Positions 57,004 to 64,000 of a DNA stretch of 64,000 bases are shown here, in pieces. Under the pieces are notes generated by a model. The model was not told the origin of the DNA. It did no database searches and worked only from the letters and a program-made list of their open reading frames with translations. The position numbers and the translations under genes are program-made. This stretch comes from Thalassobacterium sedimentorum. Its GTDB lineage: Bacteria > Verrucomicrobiota > Verrucomicrobiia > Opitutales > Coraliomargaritaceae. The stretch is from NCBI RefSeq assembly GCF_031127905.1, contig NZ_JARXIC010000003.1, forward strand, positions 1 to 64,000. The letters run 5' to 3'. Every line of letters begins with the position of its first letter. Position 1 is the first letter of the stretch.

Positions 57004-57744
57004 TCAACGCGTCGCTTCACCGTGAATTAAAAACTCACGCAAGCCCGCTACATTGAGGAAGGAAATACGTTTCCCCTCAATGGATATGAGCGCGGCCTCA
57101 CGTAGTCGTGCGAAGACACGGGATAAGGTTTCACTCGTGATCCCCAATTGGCTGGCGAGTAAGTGTTTGGCCAGTGGCAATGTAATTTGCGGCGGGACCA
57201 CCATGGTCTCACCGTGGGACTCCAGTTCGCGTAGTAGCCATTGCGCCACACGGGACTCGGCTTGTTTGAGTTTCAAGCCTTCGACCGTTTCCACCAGATA
57301 GCGCAGGTGTGAGCTCATGGAGGCCAGCACGCACATCGCCAAATCAGGATCGCGCTGAATCTCGGCGCGAAAAAAGTCCGTGGGAATCAAGATCACTTGG
57401 CTGGCCTCCGTCGCTTTAGCCGAGGCAGGATAGGTGTTATCACCAGCGATCACCACCTCCCCCAGACTTTCGCCAGGATAGAACACACGGATCACTTGCT
57501 CGCGCCCCGACTCGGTGACTTTGTGCACATTAATCGCGCCATGATGGATCACATAAAAGCCATCGACCCGTTGGCCTTCGTGAAAGAGATAATTATCTTT
57601 CGGCACTTTTTGCAAATGACAGCCACTCGCCAAGGATTCCAAAACCGCACCTGACAAGCCGGAAAACATCGGCGTCTTCCGCAAGGATTGCACAATCATC
57701 ACTTGCTGGGCGGATTGATTGTCGGAATGTTTAGACGTGGACAT
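57004..57744 (-). CDS. Crp/Fnr-family regulator, DNR/NNR-like
   Basis: A 246-aa Crp/Fnr regulator with an N-terminal cyclic-nucleotide-binding-type beta roll (LFHEGQRVDGFYVIHHGAINVHK, FYPGESLGEVVIAGDNTYPASAKA), a dimer helix, and a C-terminal winged helix LAKHLLASQLGITSETLSRVFARLREAALI. The recognition helix has the E-xx-SR pattern expected for TTGAT half-sites. The cysteine cluster of oxygen-sensing FNR is absent, which points to the NO-sensing DNR/NNR branch. It faces a perfect TTGAT-N4-ATCAA box at 57829 and neighbours nnrS and nos. Confidence 0.88.
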   Translation of the reverse strand: MSTSKHSDNQSAQQVMIVQSLRKTPMFSGLSGAVLESLASGCHLQKVPKDNYLFHEGQRVDGFYVIHHGAINVHKVTESGREQVIRVFYPGESLGEVVIAGDNTYPASAKATEASQVILIPTDFFRAEIQRDPDLAMCVLASMSSHLRYLVETVEGLKLKQAESRVAQWLLRELESHGETMVVPPQITLPLAKHLLASQLGITSETLSRVFARLREAALISIEGKRISFLNVAGLREFLIHGEATR

Positions 57745-57828
57745 AGTAGCGATCGCAAACAGAAATAAAGGAAGCTCACGTAGATGCAGCGGGGCTCAGA
57801 AATACAACACATAGAGAATGAAATTGTT

Positions 57829-57842
57829 TTGATACAGATCAA
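57829..57842. promoter_or_regulatory. Perfect FNR/DNR box
   Basis: TTGATACAGATCAA matches TTGAT-N4-ATCAA exactly. Its centre is 29 bases upstream of a TATACA -10-like element at 57862, the spacing of a class II site, so transcription of the DUF2249 gene would start close to its ATG. It also lies 85 bases upstream of the regulator gene on the other strand, where it could mediate autoregulation. Confidence 0.8.
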
Positions 57843-57875
57843 GACCCCTTTCGCGAGATTCTATACACTACCCAC

Positions 57876-58337
57876 ATGAGTCCTTCCAATATGTTTACCC
57901 TCGACGTGCGCCCCTTACTAGAAGCGGGAACCGAGCCCATGACTGCCATCATGCAGGCAAAAGCCCAACTCAGCCCGGGGCAAACACTCCGTTTGCTCAC
58001 AACTTTCGAGCCACGCCCGCTCTACGCTCTGTTTGAGGCCGACGGCTATCAAGCACAGCCGCGACAGCTAGATGCCAACCATTGGGAAATTTTATTTGTG
58101 CCGCAAAACGATGCGCCCGTCCCTGAGCAAGCAATGGACTTTCGCGGACAGCCCGAACAGGATTGGTTAGAGAAAGCCTTGGAAGCAGTCTCCTATCTAG
58201 GGCGTGAAGGTAATATCGTGCTCCACGCCTCAGAGCGGCCCAAGGCCCTACTAGCAGAACTCAACCCCGCCACCACCGACTACGATTGCGAAGCAGACGG
58301 TGAAGCACACTGGGTAATCACCATTTGGCGGCTCTAG
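57876..58337 (+). CDS. DUF2249-domain protein (two tandem modules)
   Basis: A 153-aa protein. The first module (residues 6-75: FTLDVRPLLEAGTEPMTAIMQAKAQLSPGQTLRLLTTFEPRPLYALFEADGY) matches DUF2249, a TusA-like fold that is common in denitrification clusters. The second (about 87-153: MDFRGQPEQDWLEKALEAVSYL...ERPKALLAEL) looks like a diverged copy. No cysteine thiol motif is seen in either. The start could also be Met6 (57891), which would give a short leader after the FNR-controlled promoter. Confidence 0.82.
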   Translation: MSPSNMFTLDVRPLLEAGTEPMTAIMQAKAQLSPGQTLRLLTTFEPRPLYALFEADGYQAQPRQLDANHWEILFVPQNDAPVPEQAMDFRGQPEQDWLEKALEAVSYLGREGNIVLHASERPKALLAELNPATTDYDCEADGEAHWVITIWRL

Positions 58338-58371
58338 CCCCCAAAAAACGTAATGGACCACTACGAAAAAC

Positions 58372-58400
58372 GCGAAAGTGCGCGAAAAAGGCACTTTCGC
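58372..58400. terminator. Hairpin after the DUF2249 gene
   Basis: Perfect 10-bp arms GCGAAAGTGC / GCACTTTCGC with a 9-base loop, 35 bases past the stop. No T tract follows, so terminator function is uncertain. Confidence 0.45.
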
Positions 58401-58489
58401 ATTTCGATAATCCGCGAACCTAGCGACGCAATAACCTTGATTGGTTTCGCGTCATTTAACGTTTGATCGTAATCAATTAACTATAGACA

Positions 58490-58605
58490 GGTAGGGAAGC
58501 CTCGCCGAGGCGTCCGTTGGCAGGAGATGTGCCGCAGCCCAAGTCGAGAGCTATCGGCAAACGATCCCAGCTGCAAAACGGCTCTCTCAGCGAGAGAGCC
58601 CTACC
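58490..58605. repeat. MITE-like repeat alpha, copy 1
   Basis: A 116-bp unit that begins GGTAGGG and ends CCCTACC (7-bp terminal inverted repeats). It has two internal palindromes: GCCTCGCCGAGGC near the start and GGCTCTCT...AGAGAGCC near the end. Copies 2-4 are near-identical. Confidence 0.9.
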
Positions 58606-58645
58606 TTAAGAACAACTACATGTATCCTCTCGTCACGTAGGGTTT

Positions 58646-58759
58646 GGAGTTCCGAATTTATGCGGTCGATGGTACTAATCTTCGACTTAACGGATAGATC
58701 CAATTGCCAGAAAATCTCGCATGGTGGCATGACGCATGGCCGCATAAATGCGGAACTCC
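58646..58759. repeat. MITE-like repeat beta, copy 1
   Basis: A 114-bp element with 20-bp terminal inverted repeats (19 of 20 pair): left end GGAGTTCCGAATTTATGCGG, right end its near-complement. It lies within the DNA that separates alpha copies 1 and 2. The matching place between alpha copies 2 and 3 lacks it. Confidence 0.85.
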
Positions 58760-58807
58760 GAACCTCACCCGACTCAATGCCGACCACACCTTGGAAGCAA
58801 CTTTCCT

Positions 58808-58924
58808 GGTAGGGAAGCCTCCCCGAGGCGTCCGTTGGCAGGAGATGTGCCGCCAGCCCAAGTCGAGAGCTATCGGCAAACGATCCCAGCTGCAGAACGG
58901 CTCTCTCGGCGAGAGAGCCCTACC
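58808..58924. repeat. MITE-like repeat alpha, copy 2
   Basis: 117 bp, GGTAGGG to CCCTACC. One base in the first palindrome differs from the others (GCCTCCCCGAGGC). Same orientation as all other copies. Confidence 0.9.
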
Positions 58925-59020
58925 CGCAGAACAACTTCATGTATCCTCTCGTCACGTTGGGTTTGGAACTCCGAACCTCACCCAACTCAATGCCGACCGC
59001 ACCTTGGAAGCAACTTTACT

Positions 59021-59137
59021 GGTAGGGAAGCCTCGCCGAGGCGTCCGTTGGCAGGAGATGTGCCGCCAGCCCAAGTCGAGAGCTATCGGCAAACGCTCCC
59101 AGCTGCAAAACGGCTCTCTCGGCGAGAGAGCCCTACC
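59021..59137. repeat. MITE-like repeat alpha, copy 3
   Basis: 117 bp, same orientation and ends as copies 1 and 2. Confidence 0.9.
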
Positions 59138-59177
59138 CGCAGAACAACTTCATGCATCTTCTCGTCACGTAGGGTTT

Positions 59178-59339
59178 GGAGTTCCGCATCATGACCTGCG
59201 TAGCTCGACGAGCGAAGGAGGAAGAGTGAAGCATGGTTTATGCGGTCGGTGATACTAATCTTCGACTTCATGGGTAGATCCAATTGCCAGAAAATCTCGC
59301 GCCGTGGCATGACGCATGGCCGCATAAATGCGGAACTCC
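59178..59339. repeat. MITE-like repeat beta, copy 2, with a 48-bp internal insertion
   Basis: Right half and ends match beta copy 1, but the left arm is split after GGAGTTCCGCAT by about 48 bases (CATGACCTGCGTAGC...GAAGCATGG) before TTTATGCGG continues. It lies between alpha copies 3 and 4. Confidence 0.8.
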
Positions 59340-59387
59340 GAACCTCACCCGACTCGATGCCGACCGCTTATTGGAAGCAACTTTACT

Positions 59388-59505
59388 GGTAGGGACGCCT
59401 CGCCGAGGCGTCCGTTGGCAGGAGATGTGCCGCCAGCCCAACGAAGCTGATCTCGGACAAACGCTCCCAGCTGCAAAACGGCTCTCTCGGCGAGAGAGCC
59501 CTACC
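59388..59505. repeat. MITE-like repeat alpha, copy 4
   Basis: 118 bp, GGTAGGG to CCCTACC. The middle differs most from the other copies (AACGAAGCTGATCTCGG in place of AAGTCGAGAGCTATCGG). Followed by 47 bases before the nosY stop codon. Confidence 0.9.
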
Positions 59506-59552
59506 TGCGACCAGCATTCGGCAGCTTTCATCGAGAATGAAAGCCATGCTCT

Positions 59553-60338
59553 CTAATCGGAATATTTGCGACGAACAGAGCAAAGTGACAACGCGGCGCC
59601 GCTCAAGCTGAGCGACAGGCATGCATACCAGACACCGGGATGACGTAGCCACCACGCGGCTAAGGCTGGCAGTTCACCGGGATCGAAAGGTAGGTCGTCG
59701 ATCGAAAAGAGTAGTCCGACGCGTAAGGCCTCGACGGGATGCAGCATCAGCGAAAGCGTCCAAAGCGATGGATGCGCCTGCAAGTAAGGCCAGCCTGCGG
59801 CCAGCCACGCAAAAATGCCGACACCAGCTAAGGCAAAAAATCCGAGTAACAAGGCACTTAAATGTGCCGCCACACTGTCACGGATCCAGCGTCCCAACAA
59901 CAAGCCAGCAGCCAAAAAGACGGCCACTTCGCCCAGTGCATACGCCCACAGTTGCGGCAATGCCTGCCACTGCCCTGCGCGAGCGGCCGCGGGCAAGAGC
60001 CACAACAAGGCTACCAATCCCAACAGCAACGACCACAGTAACCACTTGACCAGCATGCGCTGCCCCACCCGCGGAATGCGCGAAGCGATCAAGGGCTCTT
60101 CCATGGCATCCCCTTGCGCGGCGGCCACACCTGCCAGCAAGCCGATTAAGGGGAGTGCATACAGCACCAGCGGCAACGAAAGCCAGACGGCGGTGCTCCC
60201 CTCACCGGCGCTGCCGGAAACGATCAAGAGTCCAAAGCAAAGGCACGCGAGTCCGAAGACCCAAATCACACGACTCGCCAACACGGTAGCCAACTCTCGC
60301 TGACTGAGTGCCAGCCAATGAACCGAATACGAACTCAT
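59553..60338 (-). CDS. nosY: NosY-like ABC transporter permease
   Basis: A 261-aa membrane protein with about six helices, the permease of the NosDFY copper-site maturation system. It has the short N-terminal VHWLALSQRELATVLASRVIWVF and the amphipathic EALRVGLLFSIDDL near the end that are typical of NosY. It overlaps nosF by 4 bases. Downstream is the alpha/beta repeat array. Confidence 0.88.
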   Translation of the reverse strand: MSSYSVHWLALSQRELATVLASRVIWVFGLACLCFGLLIVSGSAGEGSTAVWLSLPLVLYALPLIGLLAGVAAAQGDAMEEPLIASRIPRVGQRMLVKWLLWSLLLGLVALLWLLPAAARAGQWQALPQLWAYALGEVAVFLAAGLLLGRWIRDSVAAHLSALLLGFFALAGVGIFAWLAAGWPYLQAHPSLWTLSLMLHPVEALRVGLLFSIDDLPFDPGELPALAAWWLRHPGVWYACLSLSLSGAALSLCSVRRKYSD

Positions 60339-61042
60339 CCCAATGCCTCCTGTTTCTGCTGCGGGACGCTTTCCATTTCAGAAAGTTCGTCCTGCATGTG
60401 AGCGACATCCAAGCTGTCGGCGATGCGCCCGCGCTCGCATAAATAACAATGATCGGCACGCCCCGCCCACTCCGCCAGTAAGTGCGTGGCCACCAGAATG
60501 GTGCGGCCCTCAGCGCACGCTTCACGCAACCAGCCTTGCAGACGACGACGCCAGAACGGGTCCAGACTCAGCCCGGGCTCGTCCAACATCCAGACCGCAG
60601 CGGGCGAGAGCGAAAGCACCGCCAGCCCGAGACGTTGACGCAGTCCACCAGAGAGCGCCGCGCTACGATGCCGCACATGCGCATCCAGCCCAAACTGTTC
60701 CACTGCCTGCGCCACCGCAGCCTTACCGCAGCCTTCGATTCGTGCATAAAAGCGAAGAATGTCCAGCACCCGCAGCCGCGGATGAAAGGCCGGCGCTTGC
60801 GGCAAATAGGCCACCGCACTTGATTGTGATGACGCAGCAGCTGCACCTGCACCTGTATCCACCATACGGATACGGCCGGAGTCAGCCTGCCAGAGTCCGG
60901 CACCGACTTTGAGCGCAGTCGACTTCCCGGCGCCGTTGGCACCGACGAGCAAATTAAGCTCCCCGACGGGAGGCTGCCAATCGAAACCGCGCAAGACGGG
61001 CTGTCCGCCCAGTTGCAGATGAATATCTTCAAAACAAATCAT
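60335..61042 (-). CDS. nosF: NosF ABC transporter ATPase
   Basis: A 235-aa ABC ATPase with Walker A GANGAGKS, the signature LSGGLRQRLGLAVL and Walker B VWMLDEP. The C-terminal part is shorter than in metal exporters, as in NosF. It energises copper-centre assembly of N2O reductase together with NosY and NosD. The start overlaps the nosD stop and its own stop overlaps the nosY start (4 bases each), so the three are translationally coupled. Confidence 0.92.
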   Translation of the reverse strand: MICFEDIHLQLGGQPVLRGFDWQPPVGELNLLVGANGAGKSTALKVGAGLWQADSGRIRMVDTGAGAAAASSQSSAVAYLPQAPAFHPRLRVLDILRFYARIEGCGKAAVAQAVEQFGLDAHVRHRSAALSGGLRQRLGLAVLSLSPAAVWMLDEPGLSLDPFWRRRLQGWLREACAEGRTILVATHLLAEWAGRADHCYLCERGRIADSLDVAHMQDELSEMESVPQQKQEALG

Positions 61043-62364
61043 GGCGCAATCGTCCTCGTAAGTGGATGCGGGTCTTCAATAGTGGGCAGCTGTGGTAGCT
61101 TGGCCCGACTTTGTGCGAAACGGAGCAACTCTAGGCCTGGACTACCAGAGAGCAGGCCCACCAGTGGAAAACTACGCCGCATGTCGCCGAGAAAGTCAGC
61201 CTCGCGATGCGCCAGTTCGCCCACCCCATCGCCATCGAGATCGGGCGACTGCGAGAGCTGCCAGAGGTTGCCGTATTGCGGATCGCTCCATTGATTGGCA
61301 TCGGCCGTCCCGGCAAATTCTGCAGGGTGCAAGTTGCGGGCAAATCGATTCTGCGCGACGCGATTATCCGCCGAACTGCCACCCATCCGTAAGCCGATAT
61401 AGTTGCCCGCGATATGATTACCGACAAAGGCGTTGTGCTGACAGTTCTCGGCATACAGCCCGATGGTGTTGTCCGCAAAGAGATTGTTTTGGATGGTAGA
61501 ATCGTCGACCGACTGCAGCAACATGCCGTAGGCACGGCTGCCACGATTGCCGCTAAAGTCGTTGTTCTCCACCCTCAGTCCGCCGGAATACATCAGCGCC
61601 GCCCCCGCGGCATTGCGGTCGAAGTAATTATGATCGAAACGATTCTCGTTACTATACATATAGTGCAGGCCGTAACGGGTGTCGCTGACATGATTGCCCG
61701 TGGCTACACAGGCATCGGTAAACGAAAAATAAATACCGTCGCGCGTGCGGGCCACGCGATTATTTTCAATGCGCAGATCCGACGAACTAAAAAGATGAAT
61801 GCCATTGCCGCGGCGATTAGAGTCGAGCAAAGCCACTGCGCAAAACTCCGAACCACCGCCCAAGCGTGGCGCACCAGCGGTCAAGGCATCATGAATCGGC
61901 TCTAGCGTGCCACCTGTCGCACCGACGATGCTGTTGCCACGCAACGTGCCGCCTTTGACCTCGCGTAAGTAGATGCCATGCAGGCAACTTTCGATCCGAT
62001 TGTTGATGATCGAGACCGAATCACCGGTGGCATGAATACCAGCCTCATCGTTGCCCAAGTTCAGGCCAGAGTTGCGAATCGTTAAGCCCTCGATGCTTAC
62101 ATGCGGCGCACGCACCCGAATAACCGAGCCCTCGCGTCCGCCGTCGATCACGGCGCCAGGCAGGCCACGCAGTGTCATAGCTTGCTCAATCGTGACCGGC
62201 CCACGGTAAATCCCCGCAGCCAACTCGAGCACATCACCGGGAGCGGTGGCATCGATGCGCGCTTGCAAAGATTGCGCAGGCAAGGTCGCCGCCGCGACGA
62301 GCGGGGCCGACAGCCCAGCCGCACAAGCAAGCAAGACTGCCCATTGACTATAACGAGTCCACAT
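61039..62364 (-). CDS. nosD: NosD copper-site assembly protein
   Basis: A 441-aa exported protein with a signal peptide (VLLACAAGLSAPLVAA) and a right-handed beta-helix of carbohydrate-binding (CASH-type) repeats, such as IHATGDSVSIINNRIESCLHGIYLREV and NGIHLFSSSDLRIENNRVARTRDGIYFSF, typical of NosD. It acts in the periplasm in the insertion of copper-sulfide into NosZ. The start is ATG 62364 (MWTRYSQWAV), overlapping nosB by 17 bases. Confidence 0.92.
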   Translation of the reverse strand: MWTRYSQWAVLLACAAGLSAPLVAAATLPAQSLQARIDATAPGDVLELAAGIYRGPVTIEQAMTLRGLPGAVIDGGREGSVIRVRAPHVSIEGLTIRNSGLNLGNDEAGIHATGDSVSIINNRIESCLHGIYLREVKGGTLRGNSIVGATGGTLEPIHDALTAGAPRLGGGSEFCAVALLDSNRRGNGIHLFSSSDLRIENNRVARTRDGIYFSFTDACVATGNHVSDTRYGLHYMYSNENRFDHNYFDRNAAGAALMYSGGLRVENNDFSGNRGSRAYGMLLQSVDDSTIQNNLFADNTIGLYAENCQHNAFVGNHIAGNYIGLRMGGSSADNRVAQNRFARNLHPAEFAGTADANQWSDPQYGNLWQLSQSPDLDGDGVGELAHREADFLGDMRRSFPLVGLLSGSPGLELLRFAQSRAKLPQLPTIEDPHPLTRTIAP

Positions 62365-63007
62365 GACGTTTTCTAGAGAACCAAAATGCAGCGACAATCA
62401 GAACGGGGATCGTCATCATCAGCACCCCACCGATCAGCGGGAAGCTGTATTGGGTAAAATTCGCGATCTGATTCTTCCCCACCAACATGGGAGTAAACGG
62501 TTCCATGGTGATGGGCGCAGTGGGATCGAGCTCGTGGCCGTAGGTATAGAGACGGTAATAAAACAGTCCCACCGAAAAGAGCCCGAAGTAAGTGAAGAGC
62601 GCGAACAAATCAATAACGTGACTCATGCGTCCATGCACGGCAGCACGCAGCGCAATCATGGCAAACAAGCCCAGGGCGAAAGGCATCCACTTCATCTCAA
62701 CGAAGTCACTCTGCACCAGCGGACGCATGCCGATGTAGTGATTCAAGTTATTAATTTCGAAGAGGTCTTGGCCATCCAGGCCACCGCCTTCGAGTTTATA
62801 ACTATAGATGTTTACCCGCAGCCCTTCCTGATACTGTGGCGCAATCAGTGTGATGCGCCACAGTGGAAGAAATGCAGAGACCACGAAGCACAGCGCCACG
62901 AGTAGCAGGAAAAAACGTGAGAGCGGCGTCAGCGGACGATCGAGAAAGCGTGCTTCACGCCGCCACCAAGGGAGACTGCTGTCGTGACTGTTTTGTGTTT
63001 GGTGCAT
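62348..63007 (-). CDS. nosB: Membrane protein of the nos cluster, NosB-like
   Basis: A 219-aa protein with about five membrane helices (FFLLLVALCFVVSAFLPLWRITLI, FALGLFAMIALRAAV, LFALFTYFGLFSVGLFYY, and a last one near the end) and a periplasmic loop with NHYIGMRPL. Position directly after nosZ matches NosB of clade II nos clusters, whose role is unknown. I name it by context, not by a motif. The start is ATG 63007. The frame back to 63133 runs through a palindromic repeat. Confidence 0.7.
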   Translation of the reverse strand: MHQTQNSHDSSLPWWRREARFLDRPLTPLSRFFLLLVALCFVVSAFLPLWRITLIAPQYQEGLRVNIYSYKLEGGGLDGQDLFEINNLNHYIGMRPLVQSDFVEMKWMPFALGLFAMIALRAAVHGRMSHVIDLFALFTYFGLFSVGLFYYRLYTYGHELDPTAPITMEPFTPMLVGKNQIANFTQYSFPLIGGVLMMTIPVLIVAAFWFSRKRHVDSL

Positions 63008-63028
63008 AGTTAAGTTACCTTGGTCATT

Positions 63029-63124
63029 CGTAGGGGCGCGACTTGTTTTCAATGCCCTTGGGCTGCACGCCCGCCGATCCTCGGCAGCCAGCCCAACGCG
63101 GGCGTGATAAATCGCGCCCCTACG
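63029..63124. repeat. Palindromic MITE-like element between nosZ and nosB
   Basis: 96 bp with perfect 13-bp terminal inverted repeats CGTAGGGGCGCGA / TCGCGCCCCTACG. An inner perfect pair CACGCCCGC / GCGGGCGTG lies at 63066-63074 and 63098-63106. It starts 5 bases after the nosZ stop and could form a long hairpin in the mRNA. Confidence 0.85.
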
Positions 63125-63129
63125 TGTCC

Positions 63130-64000
63130 TCAATCAACCGAAGCGGTGGTGACACTTGCGGGTTTCACTTCCAAATAGCCCTGCATTTCCTGGTGCAGTG
63201 CGGAACAGAAGTTTGTGCAGTAGAATGGAAAGACGCCCACCTTGTCGGCCTTGAAGGTAACGGATTTCGTTTCGCCGGGATCGATGATGACATTCAAATC
63301 ATAACCGCTAATAGCGAAGCCGTGAATGATATCAGTGGTTTGTTCCACATTAGTGATGTGGAGCACCACGGTGTCGCCCACTTCAGCGGTGATCTTATCG
63401 GGGCCGAATTGACTACGCACCGCAGCCACCTTAGCGGTCACCTTGCCGGGCTCACGCGTGTAGGTCGCATCCGACAAACTCCAGACCGCGTTGGGATTAT
63501 TGCTTTCGGCCTTAGGATAGACTTCGATGGGCTGAATCATATCGGCCTTTAAGATCTGAGCAAAGTGTGGCTCTGGATCGGTGAAGGATTCATAGACCAT
63601 CTCCATTTTCCTACCGGTGATATCAATCAATTGACTGCTTTCCGGCTGCGAGGGTCCCACCGACAGGTGACGCCCCTTGGAGAGTTTATTCATCGCCACC
63701 AACCAGTCGCCATAAGGTGCGCGGGTATCACTGCCGCCAATCACCAGGTGACCAATATTGTAGTGCACGCCGATCTTATCCAAGACGGTGAATTCGAGGT
63801 TAGCTTTTTCCGCATCCGTCCAAGGTGGTAGTTTCCACTTAGCGACTGCCGACTCGATATAGAGCGAAGTGTAGGCATTGCCTTTGCCGTCATATTGAGT
63901 GTGCAAAGGGCCGAGGCCGACTGGCACTTCGCCTTCGACGATGACGTCGTAATTGAGCACAGGCACGCCACGGAACTCCGCTTGAAACTCCTTATTATCG
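63130..64000 (-). CDS. nosZ: Nitrous-oxide reductase NosZ, C-terminal part (cut by window end)
   Basis: The last 289 residues of NosZ, which reduces N2O to N2 in the periplasm. The frame is open to the window edge. The C-terminal cupredoxin domain has the CuA ligands: His in DIIHGFAISGYDLN, and C-x3-C-x3-H-x2-M in YCTNFCSALHQEMQG. Part of the propeller precedes it. The neighbouring nosB suggests clade II, but the N terminus and signal peptide are outside the window. The gene is followed at once by a 96-bp palindromic element. Confidence 0.95.
   Translation of the reverse strand, partial: DNKEFQAEFRGVPVLNYDVIVEGEVPVGLGPLHTQYDGKGNAYTSLYIESAVAKWKLPPWTDAEKANLEFTVLDKIGVHYNIGHLVIGGSDTRAPYGDWLVAMNKLSKGRHLSVGPSQPESSQLIDITGRKMEMVYESFTDPEPHFAQILKADMIQPIEVYPKAESNNPNAVWSLSDATYTREPGKVTAKVAAVRSQFGPDKITAEVGDTVVLHITNVEQTTDIIHGFAISGYDLNVIIDPGETKSVTFKADKVGVFPFYCTNFCSALHQEMQGYLEVKPASVTTASVD

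Noticed and set aside
58704-59252. Open frame of 182 codons across the repeat array
   Set aside because: Its product is a periodic translation of the alpha and beta repeats. An equivalent frame exists in another phase, and the composition is not protein-like.
58490-59505. Repeat array considered as a CRISPR locus
   Set aside because: Units are about 116 bp with inverted ends, the DNA between them is itself repeated rather than unique, and no cas gene is nearby.

Overview
The window looks like chromosomal DNA of a marine, Gram-negative member of the Verrucomicrobiota, class Opitutia (Puniceicoccales/Coraliomargarita-like). This is inferred from gene style rather than from a marker gene: outer-membrane functions (LpxK, TamA/TamB), many secreted proteins, few recognisable Shine-Dalgarno sequences, an adenylate-kinase-like two-domain protein, and a clade II type nos cluster. 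No rRNA is present. Two tRNAs are found, tRNA-Arg(CCG) and tRNA-Leu(CAG).

Layout. 0-5 kb: tRNA-Arg, hisI, transketolase and an octaheme c-type cytochrome lipoprotein. 5.4-9.7 kb: an amtB-glnB nitrogen operon behind a candidate sigma-54 promoter, a HIT protein, and nrdR. 9.8-31 kb: mostly housekeeping genes (trpG, trpB, lpxK, topB, rsmE, a DEAD-box helicase) mixed with poorly known genes (VWA protein, UbiA-like membrane protein, Cys-rich protein, J-domain protein, and a degenerate sigma-54-activator-like protein). 31-37 kb: a tamA-tamB pair. 37-43 kb: gluQ, mscS, phzF, tRNA-Leu with a nearby partial copy of its 3' end, a mini-kinase/PP2C phosphatase pair, and a eukaryotic-type glutamine synthetase (GSII) with a second sigma-54 promoter. 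43-52.7 kb: two small PH-like genes followed by three exported cysteine peptidases, one papain-like and two beta-propeller/caspase paralogues. 52.7-55.7 kb: rnk, a catalytically degraded aldo/keto reductase-like protein, a 0.7 kb empty stretch, and a DUF2179 protein. 55.8-64 kb: a denitrification island with nnrS, a DNR-type regulator, a DUF2249 gene with a perfect FNR/DNR box, a 1.1 kb array of MITE-like repeats, and nosY-nosF-nosD-nosB-nosZ on the minus strand (nosZ runs off the end).

How the genes work together. amtB-glnB and GSII form a nitrogen-scarcity response that is probably shared through sigma-54. The DNR-type regulator probably controls nnrS and the DUF2249 gene, and perhaps nos, for N2O respiration under low oxygen. 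The papain/caspase genes look like one transcription unit of exported proteases with propeller sensor or docking domains. They are the least explained and most interesting system here. Palindromic GTAGGG-type repeats occur at several intergenic sites and have colonised the nos region twice.
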